64,000 nucleotides of DNA, taken from NCBI GenBank assembly GCA_963803425.1, contig CAWDMA010000001.1, positions 1,302,001 through 1,366,000 of the forward strand, given 5' to 3'. Shown here one piece after another: positions 16,618-25,828 of this stretch. Made by a program: the position numbers and the translations under genes. Below the pieces are notes generated by a model, which saw only the letters and a program-made list of their open reading frames with translations, made no database searches and had not been told where the DNA came from. The stretch's first letter is position 1. Each line of letters begins with the position of its first letter. The stretch comes from DASPWW01 sp963803425. Lineage in GTDB: Bacteria; Actinomycetota; Thermoleophilia; Solirubrobacterales; 70-9.

Positions 16618-17733
16618 ATGGCATGCGAGCGGTGCATGCAGCGCGCCTCGCTGCTGGGGCGGCTGGCCGGGTTCATCGAGCGGGCGAGCGCCCGGCAGCC
16701 CGGCCGGCGGGTGCGCGCGCTGCTGGCGCTGGACGACGAGGAGCTGGTCGAGGCCGTCGGAGGCGCCCACGCCGAGGAGCTGCTGGACGCGCACCGGGGC
16801 GCCGACCCCGCCGAGCTCCCCCGCCGCATGGCAGCCGCCAGGTGCGAGGCCGTGTGCCGCCACGAGCGCGGGTACCCCGGCTCGCTTCACGACCTCGGCG
16901 ATCAGGCGCCGGCGGCGCTGTTCGTCCGGGGCGCGGACGCGGCACTCGGCGAACTGCGCCCGGACGGCGCCGTGACCGTGGTCGGCGCCCGCCGCGCCAC
17001 CTCCTACGGGCTCGGGATCGCCGCCGAGCTGTCGAGGATGCTCGCCCGCGCCGGCCTCGCCGTGGTCAGCGGGCTGGCCAACGGGATCGATTCCCGCGCC
17101 CACAGCGGCGCGCTCGAGGGCGCCGGGCTGACGATCGCGGTACTAGGCGGCGGCGTCGATATCCCCTATCCCCGGCGCCAGGCCGGCTTGTACCGCCGGA
17201 TCGTGGCCGGGGGCGGGGTGCTGCTCTCGGAGCTTCCTCCGGGGACGTCGTCCTTTCGGTGGTGCTTCCCGGCCCGGAACCGGATCATGGCCGCGCTCGC
17301 CGGGCTCACCGTCGTCGTCGAGGCGGCGGAGCGCTCCGGGTCGCTGATCACCGCGGCGATGGCGCTCGATCTGGGCCGCGCGGTGGGCGCGGTCCCCGGG
17401 CCCGTCAACTCGTGGGTGTCGAGCGGGGCGAACCAGCTGCTCGTCGAGGGCGCCGCCCCGATCCGCGACGCGCAGGACGTGCTCGACCGGATCCTCGGCC
17501 CGGGTCGGGTCAGCGCTCGCGCCCGCGGCCCCGAGCTCGAGCCGGAGCTGGCGGCCGTGCTCGGCAGGGTGGAGGCCGGCGCCGCCACCTGCGACGCGGT
17601 CGCGCTTGGAGCCGGGATCGGCGCGCCGGCCGCGGCCGGCGCGCTCACCCGGCTGGAGCTGCTCGGCTACCTGGCAAGCGACGCGGGCGGCCGCTACTCC
17701 CGCACCGCGCTCGCCGCCCCGGAAGGTTCCTAG
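16618..17733 (+). CDS. dprA: DNA-processing protein DprA
   Basis: 371 residues. DprA loads RecA on incoming single-stranded DNA. The Rossmann-type core is clear: 'VTVVGARRATSYGLGIAAELS', 'VVSGLANGIDSRAHSGAL', 'VLGGGVDIPYPRR', 'FPARNRIMAALAGLTVVVEA', 'SGSLITAAMALDLGR'. A C-terminal winged-helix-like region (about 300-365) follows. The protein begins MACERCMQ, with a CxxC pair not typical of the family. The ATG directly follows comM. Confidence 0.93.
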   Translation: MACERCMQRASLLGRLAGFIERASARQPGRRVRALLALDDEELVEAVGGAHAEELLDAHRGADPAELPRRMAAARCEAVCRHERGYPGSLHDLGDQAPAALFVRGADAALGELRPDGAVTVVGARRATSYGLGIAAELSRMLARAGLAVVSGLANGIDSRAHSGALEGAGLTIAVLGGGVDIPYPRRQAGLYRRIVAGGGVLLSELPPGTSSFRWCFPARNRIMAALAGLTVVVEAAERSGSLITAAMALDLGRAVGAVPGPVNSWVSSGANQLLVEGAAPIRDAQDVLDRILGPGRVSARARGPELEPELAAVLGRVEAGAATCDAVALGAGIGAPAAAGALTRLELLGYLASDAGGRYSRTALAAPEGS

Positions 17734-17736
17734 GAT
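17731..17736 (+). promoter_or_regulatory. -10 box of thiD (leaderless type)
   Basis: TAGGAT ends 7 nt before the thiD ATG at 17744. It overlaps the dprA stop codon region and there is no Shine-Dalgarno sequence. Confidence 0.45.
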
Positions 17737-17743
17737 TGGACGG

Positions 17744-18573
17744 ATGAGCACGAGCGCGAAGGTTCCGGCCGTGCTGTCGATCGCCGGCTCGGACTCCGGC
17801 GGCGGCGCCGGGATCCAGGCTGACCTGAAGGCGTTCGCGCGCTGCGGAGCCCACGGGATGACTGCGATCACCGCGCTCACCGCGCAGAGCACGGTCGGCG
17901 TCGAGGCGATCCACCCGGTGCCCCCGGAGATGATCGTCGCCCAGGTCCGTGCCGTCGCCGAGGACATCGGGGTCGACGCCGCGAAGACCGGGATGCTGGG
18001 CGACGAGGCGACGATCGGCGCCGTCGTCGACGCCCTCCGATACCTGGGAGACGCACCGCTGGTGGTCGACCCGGTGATGGTCGCGGAGAGCGGTGCCGTG
18101 CTGCTCGATCTCGCCGCCCGCGCCACCCTCGTGGAGCGCCTGCTGCCGCACGCCGCCGTGGCGACCCCGAACCTGCCCGAGGCTCGCGAGCTCACCGGGC
18201 GGGGGAGGGGATCTCGCGGGAGGAGCTCGCCCGGGCCGTGCAGGCGCTCGGGCCGCGCGCCGCGATCGTCACCGGCGGGCACTCCACGGACGGCGCCGAC
18301 ATGCTGTTCGACGGCGAGGTCGGCGGCGATCCGGTCCGCATCGAAGGCCCCGTGCACCCCGGCGGAGCGTCGCACGGCTCGGGGTGCACTCACTCGGCGG
18401 CGCTCGCGGCGCTGCTCGCACGCGGGCTCACCCTCGTCGACGCTGCCCGGGAGGCGAAGCTGATCACGGCGGCGGCCGTCGGCGCCGGGCTCCGCGAGAT
18501 CGGCGCCGGAGCCGGCCCGGTCGACGCGCTCGGCCTGAGCGAGGCGGGCGGCGCCCACGCCGAGCCGGGATGA
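17744..18573 (+). pseudogene. thiD: Hydroxymethylpyrimidine (phosphate) kinase ThiD, frame broken near 18200
   Basis: ThiD phosphorylates HMP and HMP-P in thiamine synthesis. The first part reads 'VLSIAGSDSGGGAGIQADLKAF', 'GAHGMTAITALTAQ' and 'VDPVMVAESGA' up to 'PNLPEARELTG'. The frame then shifts by one base in a G-rich run (18198-18207). From there 'EGISREELARAVQALG', 'VTGGHSTDGADMLFDG' and 'HGSGCTHSAALAALLARG' continue in the next frame to 18573. Both halves look fully conserved, so a one-base deletion in the sequence is more likely than a dead gene. TAGGAT 7 nt before the ATG suggests a leaderless start. Confidence 0.85.
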
Positions 18574-18603
18574 GCCTCGATCCCGCTGACATAATCCCTG
18601 CTG

Positions 18604-18873
18604 ATGAAGCTGCTGCGGCTCAAATCCGGTCACGGCGACGTCCTGCTGGCGGAGGGCGACCCCGAGCTGGCCGAGGACGAGCAGCGGCTCATCGAGGAGT
18701 TCCGCCGCCAGCTCGACCAGGGGATGTGGGCGGCAGTGCCCGGAGCCGAGGACGGCGGTCGCCGCGAGGCGATCATGGTGCGCGAGTTCTCCGAGGTCCC
18801 GCGCGACGCCGAGCGGGTGATCTTCTTTCCCAGGGCGGCCGGCGGCCGAGACGCTGCGACCGCGATCGTGTGA
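18604..18873 (+). CDS. Small conserved-looking protein of unknown function
   Basis: 89 residues, not recognised. It is soluble, begins MKLLRLKSGHGDVLLAEGDPELAEDEQRLIEEF (charged and helical) and ends with a short strand-like 'AERVIFFPRAAGG'. TAATCC lies 6 nt before the ATG, giving a leaderless pattern. Its stop overlaps the ATG of the next gene, so the two are probably co-translated. Codon use fits the neighbourhood, which supports a real gene. Confidence 0.6.
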   Translation: MKLLRLKSGHGDVLLAEGDPELAEDEQRLIEEFRRQLDQGMWAAVPGAEDGGRREAIMVREFSEVPRDAERVIFFPRAAGGRDAATAIV

Positions 18874-19334
18874 TGGGCATGCTCGGCACGATCCTGCCGG
18901 CGCGTTGGCGGCGTCCGGAGCCGCGCGGCCGGCCGGTCTACGACCCGGGCCGCGAGCGCCGCGCCGAGCGGCGCGCCCGCGACCTGCTCAGGTCGGTCGT
19001 CGGCCCCACCGCGTTCAGGACGTACGAGCGGCTCGGGTTCATCGCCGTCGAGCGCGGCGAGTACGGATACCTTGTCTACGCGCACCGCCCGATCGTCTCC
19101 TACGACCTCGGGACCGGCGAGCTGCTCAGCGAGTACTGCGTGCGCTTCCCCGACCTGACCGAGCGCGACCCCGCGGCGCGGCTGCCCGACGCCGACGACG
19201 TGCTCGCGAAGTGGATGGCGCTGCACGGCGACGAGCGCGGGCTGATCTCTGACGCGAACCTGCACCTGCCCGGCCGCCAGCACGACCCCGACCACCTGAG
19301 GCGGGATCTGGCGCGGCTCGCGAGGTTGCGGTGA
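18873..19334 (+). CDS. Unknown protein coupled to ilvD
   Basis: 153 residues, family not recognised. The ATG at 18873 overlaps the previous stop, and the end overlaps the ilvD start (GTGA), so it sits in a tightly coupled three-gene unit. The sequence is basic at the N-terminus (RWRRPEPRGRP). It then has 'TAFRTYERLGFIAVERGEYGYLVYAHRPIVSYD', which looks like an alpha/beta segment, and a His-rich end. No signal peptide or membrane segment. Confidence 0.65.
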   Translation: MGMLGTILPARWRRPEPRGRPVYDPGRERRAERRARDLLRSVVGPTAFRTYERLGFIAVERGEYGYLVYAHRPIVSYDLGTGELLSEYCVRFPDLTERDPAARLPDADDVLAKWMALHGDERGLISDANLHLPGRQHDPDHLRRDLARLARLR

Positions 19335-21001
19335 GCGCCTCCCGCCCCCGAAGCGAAGCCGTCTTCGACGGGCCCGACCGCGCCGCGGCCCGCGCCTACA
19401 TGCACGGGATCGGGTTCAGTGCCGACGACCTGAAGCGACCGACGGTCGGGATCGCGAACACGTGGATCGAGGCGATGCCCTGCAACTTCCACCTCCGCGG
19501 TCTCGCCGAGCACGTCAAGGACGGGGTGCGCGAGGCCGGCGGCACCCCGCTCGAGTTCAACTCGATCGCGATCTCGGACGGGATCACGATGGGCACCGAG
19601 GGAATGAAGACCTCGCTTGTCAGCCGCGAGGTGATCGCCGACTCGATCGAGCTGACCGCGCGCGGGTACCAGTTCGACGCGCTCGTGCTGCTGTCGGGCT
19701 GCGACAAGACGATCCCCGGCTGCGTGATGGCGATGGCGAGGCTCGACATGCCCGCCGTGATGCTGTACGGGGGCTCGATCGCGCCCGGACGATGGCGCGG
19801 GAAGGACGTCACGATCCAGGACGTGTTCGAGGCGATCGGCGCGCACGCCGCCGGCGACATGAACGACGACGATCTCGCCGAGCTGGAGGAATGCGCGAGC
19901 CCGGGCGCGGGCGCCTGCGGCGGCCAGTTCACGGCGAACACGATGGCGTGCGCGTTCGAGGTGATGGGCGTGTCCCCGATGGGGTCGGCGATGGTCCCCG
20001 CCGTGGACGGCTCCAAGTCCGAGGTGGCGAAGCAGGTGGGGCGGCTGGCGATGGAGGCGCTCGAGGGCGACCGCCGCACCGGCACGATCATCACCCAGGC
20101 CTCGCTCGAGAACGCGATCGCGGCCGCCTGCGTGTCGGGTGGGTCGACCAACAGCGTCCTCCACCTGCTCGCGGTCGCCCGGGAGGCCGGCCTTGACCTC
20201 GCGATCGACGACTTCGACCGGATCTCGGGGAGCACGCCGCTGCTCGCCGACCTGAAGCCCGCCGGGCGGTTCGTCGCCACCGATCTGTACCGCGCCGGGG
20301 GCGTCGGGCTGCTCGCGAAGCGGCTCGCGGAGATCGGGGTGCTGAACCGCGACGCGCTCACGGTGACGGGCCGGACGATCGGCGAGGAGGCGGACCGCGC
20401 CGAGGAGACGGAGGGCCAGGAGGTGGTCCGCCCCGCGGCCGAGCCGCTGAAGCCGACGGGCGGGCTGGCGATCCTGCGCGGCAACCTCGCCCCGGACGGC
20501 TGTGTCGTGAAGCTCGCCGGCACCGAGCGGCTCACCCACACCGGCCCGGCGCGCGTGTTCGAGTCCGAGGAGGCCGCGTTCGCGGCGGTGGAGGCGCGCG
20601 AGATCGGTGAGGGCGACGTCGTCGTGATCCGGAACGAGGGTCCCTCCGGGGGGCCGGGGATGCGCGAGATGCTGCAGGTGACCGCGGCGCTGGTCGGCGA
20701 GGGGCTCGGTGACTCCGTCGCGCTGCTCACCGACGGCCGGTTCTCGGGCGCCACCCGCGGGCTGATGGCCGGCCACGTCGCGCCTGAGGCCAAGCACGGC
20801 GGGCCGATCGCCGCGATCCGGGAGGGCGACACGATCAGCTTCGACATCGAGGCCCGCACGCTCGACGTGGAGCTCTCCGAGGAGGAGATCACGAAGCGTG
20901 TCGCCGAGTACGAGTCACCGCCCCCCGCGTACGAGACGGGCGTGATGGCGAAGTACGCGAACTCGGTGTCCTCGGCGTCCGAGGGCGCCGTCACGGCGTA
21001 G
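19331..21001 (+). CDS. ilvD: Dihydroxy-acid dehydratase
   Basis: 556 residues. It dehydrates the dihydroxy acids in valine, leucine and isoleucine synthesis using an Fe-S cluster. The three cluster cysteines are visible: Cys51 in 'EAMPCNFH', Cys124 in 'LSGCDKT' and Cys196 in 'GAGACGGQFTANTM'. Also seen are 'GGSTNSVLHLLAVA', 'LTDGRFSGATRG' and 'GHVAPEA'. The GTG 19331 start overlaps the previous gene. Its MSASRPRSEAVFDGP beginning is slightly different from usual but carries no clear repeat copy. Confidence 0.96.
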   Translation: MSASRPRSEAVFDGPDRAAARAYMHGIGFSADDLKRPTVGIANTWIEAMPCNFHLRGLAEHVKDGVREAGGTPLEFNSIAISDGITMGTEGMKTSLVSREVIADSIELTARGYQFDALVLLSGCDKTIPGCVMAMARLDMPAVMLYGGSIAPGRWRGKDVTIQDVFEAIGAHAAGDMNDDDLAELEECASPGAGACGGQFTANTMACAFEVMGVSPMGSAMVPAVDGSKSEVAKQVGRLAMEALEGDRRTGTIITQASLENAIAAACVSGGSTNSVLHLLAVAREAGLDLAIDDFDRISGSTPLLADLKPAGRFVATDLYRAGGVGLLAKRLAEIGVLNRDALTVTGRTIGEEADRAEETEGQEVVRPAAEPLKPTGGLAILRGNLAPDGCVVKLAGTERLTHTGPARVFESEEAAFAAVEAREIGEGDVVVIRNEGPSGGPGMREMLQVTAALVGEGLGDSVALLTDGRFSGATRGLMAGHVAPEAKHGGPIAAIREGDTISFDIEARTLDVELSEEEITKRVAEYESPPPAYETGVMAKYANSVSSASEGAVTA

Positions 21002-21003
21002 CC

Positions 21004-21642
21004 ATGCAGGCGGCCGACGCCAACCCCGGTCTGTGGGATCGGATCTCGGCCCGGGTCTACGACCCGGTGCTGGCGCTCGGCGAGCGGCGCGGGATGCGGG
21101 AGCGGCGTCGCCGGGTGCTGGCCGCGGCGAGCGGCAGCGTGGTCGAGATCGGCGCCGGCACCGGGCTGAACGTCGATCTCTACGGGGACGGAGTCGATCA
21201 GCTCGTGCTGACCGAGCCCGACGAGGCGATGGCGCGCCGGGCGGAGCTGCGCCTCCGCGGCACCGGGCGGGGCGGAACCGTCGTCCGCGCTGGCGCCGAG
21301 CAGCTCCCGGCCGAGGACGGCTCGGTGGACACGGTTGTGTCGACGCTGGTTCTGTGCACGGTCCCCGATCCGGGCGCGGCGCTCGACGAGATCGCACGTG
21401 TCCTGCGCCCCGGGGGGAGGCTGCTGTTCCTGGAGCACGTGCGCTCCGACTCCGACCGCCTGTCGTGGTGGCAGGACCGGCTCGCCGGCCCGTGGCGGGC
21501 GTTCGCCGAGGGCTGTCGCTGCAACCAGCCCACCCTGGGGCTGATCGAGCGCGCCCTGCGCGTCGAGCGGGTCGACCACGAGACCTGGCGCGGTATGCCG
21601 GCGATCGTGCACCCGCTGGTCGCCGGGGCAGCCGTCCGCTGA
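21004..21642 (+). CDS. Class I SAM-dependent methyltransferase
   Basis: 212 residues. SAM-binding motif I 'VVEIGAGTGLNVDLYG', a post-I acidic residue in 'LTEPDEAMARRA' and motif 'VDTVVSTLVLCTVPDPGAALDEIARVLRPGGRLLFLEHVRS' are all present. The 'RPGGRLLFLEHV' and 'GCRCNQPT' segments resemble METTL7/phospholipid-type methyltransferases, but the substrate cannot be stated. It follows ilvD by 2 nt and its stop overlaps the next gene. Confidence 0.87.
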   Translation: MQAADANPGLWDRISARVYDPVLALGERRGMRERRRRVLAAASGSVVEIGAGTGLNVDLYGDGVDQLVLTEPDEAMARRAELRLRGTGRGGTVVRAGAEQLPAEDGSVDTVVSTLVLCTVPDPGAALDEIARVLRPGGRLLFLEHVRSDSDRLSWWQDRLAGPWRAFAEGCRCNQPTLGLIERALRVERVDHETWRGMPAIVHPLVAGAAVR

Positions 21643-22265
21643 GCCGCGCGATCGACACCCCGTACGGGGAGGCCGTCGCGCACCTGCGCCCGGTCGAGAG
21701 CCCGCGGGCCGCGCTCGTGCTCGGCCACGGCGCCGGGGGTGGGGTGGAGGCGCCCGACCTCGTCGCGGCCGCCGCCGCGGCGCGCTCGCAGCGCGTCACC
21801 GTCGCACTCGTCGAGCAGCCGTATCGCGCCGCCGGCAAGAAGGCGCCGCCGGCGGCGTCGAGGCTCGACGCGTGCTGGGTCGCCGCCGCCGGCGCGCTCG
21901 CCTCAGACGAGCTCGCCGGGCTCCCGCTGGTCGTCGGGGGGCGGTCGCTCGGTGCCAGAGTCGCCTGCCGCACGGTCGGCGAGACGGGCGCGATAGCGGT
22001 CCTGTGCCTGGCGTTCCCGTTGCAGCCACGGCCCCGGAAGGGAAAGGCCCCGCCGCCGAGCCGGATCGACGAGCTCGACGCCGTCGAGGTGCCCGTGCTC
22101 GTCGTCCAGGGCGAGAGCGACCAGTTCGGGATCCCGCCGCAGGTCCCGCACCGCAGCGTCAGGATCGTCGCCGGCGATCACGGGCTGAAGGCCGACGCGG
22201 ATGCGGTCCGGGACGCGGTCGCGGGGTGGCTGACGGAGCGGCTCGCCGTTGCGGCCAGCTCGTAG
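21639..22265 (+). CDS. Small alpha/beta-hydrolase (KANL3/Tex30-like)
   Basis: About 208 residues. The fold is seen from 'ALVLGHGAGGG', the nucleophile elbow 'VVGGRSLGARVA' (Ser), 'VPVLVVQGESDQFG' with the acid, and 'VAGDHGLKADADAV' with the catalytic His. This set matches the Tex30/KANL3-type hydrolases. No ATG/GTG exists near the start; a CTG at 21639 overlapping the previous stop (CTGA) is the best candidate, giving MSRAIDTPYGEAVAHL. Substrate unknown. Confidence 0.72.
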   Translation: MSRAIDTPYGEAVAHLRPVESPRAALVLGHGAGGGVEAPDLVAAAAAARSQRVTVALVEQPYRAAGKKAPPAASRLDACWVAAAGALASDELAGLPLVVGGRSLGARVACRTVGETGAIAVLCLAFPLQPRPRKGKAPPPSRIDELDAVEVPVLVVQGESDQFGIPPQVPHRSVRIVAGDHGLKADADAVRDAVAGWLTERLAVAASS

Positions 22266-22274
22266 CCGGGCGCG

Positions 22275-23285
22275 CTAGAACGTCACCGTCGCGGACGAGG
22301 CGCGGTGGTCCGACGGCCACGGATCGACGACGAGGTCCGTCGAGGGCCCGCCCTCGCCGACGATCGCCGCGTCGTCGACGCTCAACTCGTCGGCCCGCGC
22401 CAGCACGAAGTCGATCCTGTCGTGGTGGTCGTTCGGGTTCGTCGGCTTCGTGGTCGGCGTCCACGTGAACGCGGGGTGCTTGACCGGGTCGGGGTGGACC
22501 TTGCGGTAGGTGTCGACGAAGCCCTCGTCCTCGAGCGCCCGCGTCGTCGGCCAGTTCACCTCAACCGGCTGCTGGCCCGCCTTCACCGCGGCCGCCGTCC
22601 AATCGTGCCCGGAGGGCTCGTTGAAGTCGCCGAACACGAACGTCGCGTCAGCGTCGTCGGCCTCCTCGAGCTCCTGCTTGAGCAGCTCGATCGCGGGGCC
22701 GCGGGTCTTGCGCGCGAATCGCACCGCCTCCGCCTCGGTGTCGATGAACGGGGCCCCGCCGTACGGGATGCCGGTGAGCTGGTAGGGCTGGTACGGCGAG
22801 TCGTCGAGGTGGACGTTGAACGCGTACACGGAACGCCCGTCGACGTCGATCTGGACGCCGAGGTCGTGGGCGGTGGGCCCCTTGATCGGGTACTTGCTGA
22901 GGACCGCGTTCGCCCACAGCGCCTGCTTTGCGAAGGGCTCGTGCTCGTCGTAGGGCTGGTCGTAGTACTCGTACCCGAGCGCGTTCGCGAGCTTCTTTGC
23001 GACGCTGGGCCCGGCTGGTGGACATACCTTCGCCGTGCACGGGTTCCCCTCCAGCCGGGTCTCCTGGATCCCGACGATGTCGGGGTCGACCTGCTCGATC
23101 GCGGCAACCGTCTCGTGGATCGGCTTGTCCTCGTTCGCCCCGCCGCCGTACACGTTGAAGCTCATCACGGTGAGCGTGGTCTCGTCGCCGCCGCAACCGC
23201 CCAGCAGTCCGCCCAGCCCGACGCCGATTGCGACCACGAGCGCGGCGCAGACGGCCTTCAACGGCCTCGACCCTCCTGCTCCCAT
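22275..23285 (-). CDS. Endonuclease/exonuclease/phosphatase-fold lipoprotein
   Basis: 336 residues. The signal peptide ends in a lipobox 'LLGGCG', so it is probably anchored outside the membrane. The mature part has the EEP-fold marks 'VMSFNVYGG', 'DIVGIQETR', 'AFNVHLDDSP', 'FVFGDFNEP', 'RIDFVLARA' and 'PSDHRA', with the catalytic Asn, Glu, Asp and His. Such proteins hydrolyse nucleic acids, phosphoinositides or sphingomyelin outside the cell. TAGGGT lies 6 nt before the ATG, a leaderless pattern. It converges with the hydrolase gene only 9 nt away. Confidence 0.85.
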   Translation of the reverse strand: MGAGGSRPLKAVCAALVVAIGVGLGGLLGGCGGDETTLTVMSFNVYGGGANEDKPIHETVAAIEQVDPDIVGIQETRLEGNPCTAKVCPPAGPSVAKKLANALGYEYYDQPYDEHEPFAKQALWANAVLSKYPIKGPTAHDLGVQIDVDGRSVYAFNVHLDDSPYQPYQLTGIPYGGAPFIDTEAEAVRFARKTRGPAIELLKQELEEADDADATFVFGDFNEPSGHDWTAAAVKAGQQPVEVNWPTTRALEDEGFVDTYRKVHPDPVKHPAFTWTPTTKPTNPNDHHDRIDFVLARADELSVDDAAIVGEGGPSTDLVVDPWPSDHRASSATVTF

Positions 23286-23312
23286 CCCGGGACCCTACCG
23301 CGACCGAACCGG

Positions 23313-24833
23313 CTACGCGCCGTCCGCCAACCGCACGATCCCGCCGACGACGCCGACGTAGGCGCTCCCGTCAGGGCCGATCGTGACCGGGGCGTAGTGG
23401 TTGTTGAAGCTGAAGCCGCGCCCGGCCAGCGCCTTCCACACGGTGTGCCCGGTGCGGTAGTCCAGCGCGGTCAGGTACCACGGCTCGCTGGTGGCGCCCG
23501 CGGGCTTCGTGTAGGTGTAGACGAGCCCGTTCGCCAGCGACAGCTTCGGCACCACCGAGGGGGCGCGAACGTCGCTCTCCCATTTCGTCGCGCAGCCCCG
23601 CTCGTCGCGATCGATCTCGACCCGGGTGAAGCCCGGCTCGGCGGTGCCGCCTAGCACGGTCGACGCCGGGCCGCCGTACCCGTAGTTGTTCTCCACCAGG
23701 AAGGAGCGGCCCGCTGCGATCAGGGAGTTCTCGGTGGCGCTGCGCCCGGGCTCGAACACCGGCTGGCGGCACACCAGCCGGCTCCCCCTCACGTGCTGTT
23801 GGCGTCGGTACACGACGACCCCCATGTGCTCGGCGTTGTCGGTGATCCCCACCCACTGGCGGCCGAGCAGTGTCGGCGTCGTACCCGAGCCCGCCCCGCC
23901 CTGGCCGGGCTTCGTCACCCCCGAGTTCGGGTACCGCTGACGCCAGCTCACCCGGGGCTGATCGTGGCGGCCCGCGTCGAACCGGTACATCGCCTTGTCG
24001 GTGACGATGAACACGCCGCCGGTCTCGTCGACCGCGAACGAGTTGTCGATGCTCTCCCCGAGGTCGTCGGTGAGCGGCGCTCCCGCTCCGCGCGGGATCA
24101 CGCCAACGACTCCGTCTGAGGTCACGAACCACAGCCGCCCCTCCCAGTCGGGCAGCACCGAGATGATCGCGTCGCCGTCCCCGAGCACGTCGTTCAGGTC
24201 GATGTCCCGGACCAGCCGGAACCCCGGATCTTCGGTCTGGGCGATCACGTATACGTGCTCGGTGGTCGTGGGGACGACCGCGCGGTCATGGTCGTCGAGG
24301 TAGAAGTACCCGCCGCCCGAGAAGTCGGTGAGCGCGCCGCTGCCCGCGCCGATCAGCGCCGGCAGGCCGCCCTCGCGGTCGGGAAGCGCGAAGGTGGCGA
24401 CGCGGTCGAGCGTGTCCGGCTCGAGCATCACCAGGAAGCGACCGACCGGGCGGACGCACAGGGAGATGATCCGGCCCCGACTGTCGAAGGTGAGCGTCGC
24501 GCACTCGCCGACCTGCCACGTCGAGCTCGCCGAGATCCGGTCGCCGAGCGGTCCGGACCCCGTGTTCGTGTCGCTCATGTAGGCATCGACGTGGATCGAG
24601 GAGCGCCCGTTCCCGGCCAGGAACGGGTTCTGCGGGATCCGCGCCGCCCGTACCGGGTGCGGGGTCGTCGCCGCACCCTGGAAGGAGGGCCCCCCGTTGA
24701 TCGCCGGCAGGGACGGGATTCCACCCAGGTGCGGGCCGATCGCGATCAACGCGTTCCACCCGACGAAGCCGTACACAACGATCGCGACCACGATCGCGAC
24801 GACCACGGCGAGAGCCCTCACGATCGCCCTCAC
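23313..24833 (-). CDS. Membrane-anchored protein with predicted beta-propeller, unknown function
   Basis: 506 residues from GTG 24833; a second GTG at 24821 is possible. One N-terminal membrane helix (Ala/Val/Ile-rich, about residues 5-25) precedes a long exported domain with repeated strand pairs such as 'DGVVGVIPRGAG', 'TGGVFIVTDKAMYRFDAG' and 'NGLVYTYTKPAG', ending 'TALDYRTGHTVWKALAG' and 'GPDGSAYVGVVGGIVRL'. These are like PQQ/six-bladed propeller repeats. It lies 5 nt after the hydrolase gene, in one unit with it. Confidence 0.7.
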   Translation of the reverse strand: MRAIVRALAVVVAIVVAIVVYGFVGWNALIAIGPHLGGIPSLPAINGGPSFQGAATTPHPVRAARIPQNPFLAGNGRSSIHVDAYMSDTNTGSGPLGDRISASSTWQVGECATLTFDSRGRIISLCVRPVGRFLVMLEPDTLDRVATFALPDREGGLPALIGAGSGALTDFSGGGYFYLDDHDRAVVPTTTEHVYVIAQTEDPGFRLVRDIDLNDVLGDGDAIISVLPDWEGRLWFVTSDGVVGVIPRGAGAPLTDDLGESIDNSFAVDETGGVFIVTDKAMYRFDAGRHDQPRVSWRQRYPNSGVTKPGQGGAGSGTTPTLLGRQWVGITDNAEHMGVVVYRRQQHVRGSRLVCRQPVFEPGRSATENSLIAAGRSFLVENNYGYGGPASTVLGGTAEPGFTRVEIDRDERGCATKWESDVRAPSVVPKLSLANGLVYTYTKPAGATSEPWYLTALDYRTGHTVWKALAGRGFSFNNHYAPVTIGPDGSAYVGVVGGIVRLADGA

Positions 24834-24838
24834 GGCCG

Positions 24839-25828
24839 CTAGGTGGCCTCGGCGACGAACCCGTCGAGCAGCCTGTTGAAGCGGACGGGGCGCTCCGCCA
24901 TCGGCACGTGGCCGCAGCGCCCGAACACGACCAGGCGCGAGCCGCTCACGTGCCGCTCGAACTCGAGCGCGTCCGCGGCCGGGATCACCCGGTCGTTTCG
25001 ACCCCACACGATCAGGGTCGGAACCCCGACCTGCTCGAGCCGGTCGACGTGGTCGTAGCCGAGCAGCCCCGTCAGCGCGGACATCAGCGCGGGAGCCTGG
25101 GAGGCGCCGTTGGAGAACTCCCAGAGCAGCTCGGGACGGAGGTCCTGCGGGGCGTAGAACACGTTCTTGTAGAGCGCGTACCGCAGCCGCCATCGGCGCA
25201 GCGCGATCCCCCGCAGCCGGGTCGAGGCGGGGCCCATCGCGGCGAGCACGCGTGCGACGGCCTCGGCGGGCTCCCGCCGCACGTAAGCCGAGCTGATCCC
25301 GGCCGCCGAGACGAGCACGAGCCGCTCCACCCAGTCCGGCTGCGCGATCGCCGCCTCAGCGGTGATGAAGCCCCCCATCGAGTTGCCGACGAGCACGCAC
25401 TGGTGCAGGTTGAGCCGCCGGCAGAACTCGTCAACGAGCTTGCCGTAGTTGGGGATCGTCGTGTCCCAGGGCGGCATCGGGCTGTCGCCGAACCCGGGCA
25501 GATCGAGCGCGACGACGCGGTGCGAACAGGCGAAGTGGGGGATGTTCTCGAGCCAGTTCTCCCAGCATCCCCCGAGGCCGTGCACGAACACGATCGGAGG
25601 GCCCTCGCCGATCTCGCAGTAGCTCACGTTCGCGCCGTCGATCTCGATCCGGCGGAGGTGGCGGCGCCACTCGATCCCGAGCCACTCCGGATCGGGGTCG
25701 CCGTATGGATCGGGACCGTCGCTCGGCGTCGGGGGAGGCGGGTTTCGAAAAGCCTGCAGCTGCAGCCGCGCACGGCTCCCGGTCTCGGCCCTCCCGCGCG
25801 GGCCGGGTCGCTGCTCGACCGCGCTCAC
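24839..25828 (-). CDS. Alpha/beta-hydrolase fold protein
   Basis: 329 residues. The GTG 25828 overlaps the stop of the preceding gene (GTGA). After a 75-residue Pro-rich N-terminal part the hydrolase core runs 'IVFVHGLGGCWENWLENIP', 'VALDLPGFGDSPMP', nucleophile elbow 'LVGNSMGGF' (Ser), 'PTLIVWGRNDRVIP' (Asp) and 'FGRCGHVPMAERP' (His). Closest in pattern to MhpC/BphD-like hydrolases, though the substrate cannot be told. It belongs to a three-gene minus-strand unit. Confidence 0.85.
   Translation of the reverse strand: MSAVEQRPGPRGRAETGSRARLQLQAFRNPPPPTPSDGPDPYGDPDPEWLGIEWRRHLRRIEIDGANVSYCEIGEGPPIVFVHGLGGCWENWLENIPHFACSHRVVALDLPGFGDSPMPPWDTTIPNYGKLVDEFCRRLNLHQCVLVGNSMGGFITAEAAIAQPDWVERLVLVSAAGISSAYVRREPAEAVARVLAAMGPASTRLRGIALRRWRLRYALYKNVFYAPQDLRPELLWEFSNGASQAPALMSALTGLLGYDHVDRLEQVGVPTLIVWGRNDRVIPAADALEFERHVSGSRLVVFGRCGHVPMAERPVRFNRLLDGFVAEAT

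Noticed and set aside
19331..19375. ilvD N-terminus (CCCCCGAAGCGAAGCC) as a further element copy
   Set aside because: Only a short run resembles the loop and the flanks are not complementary.
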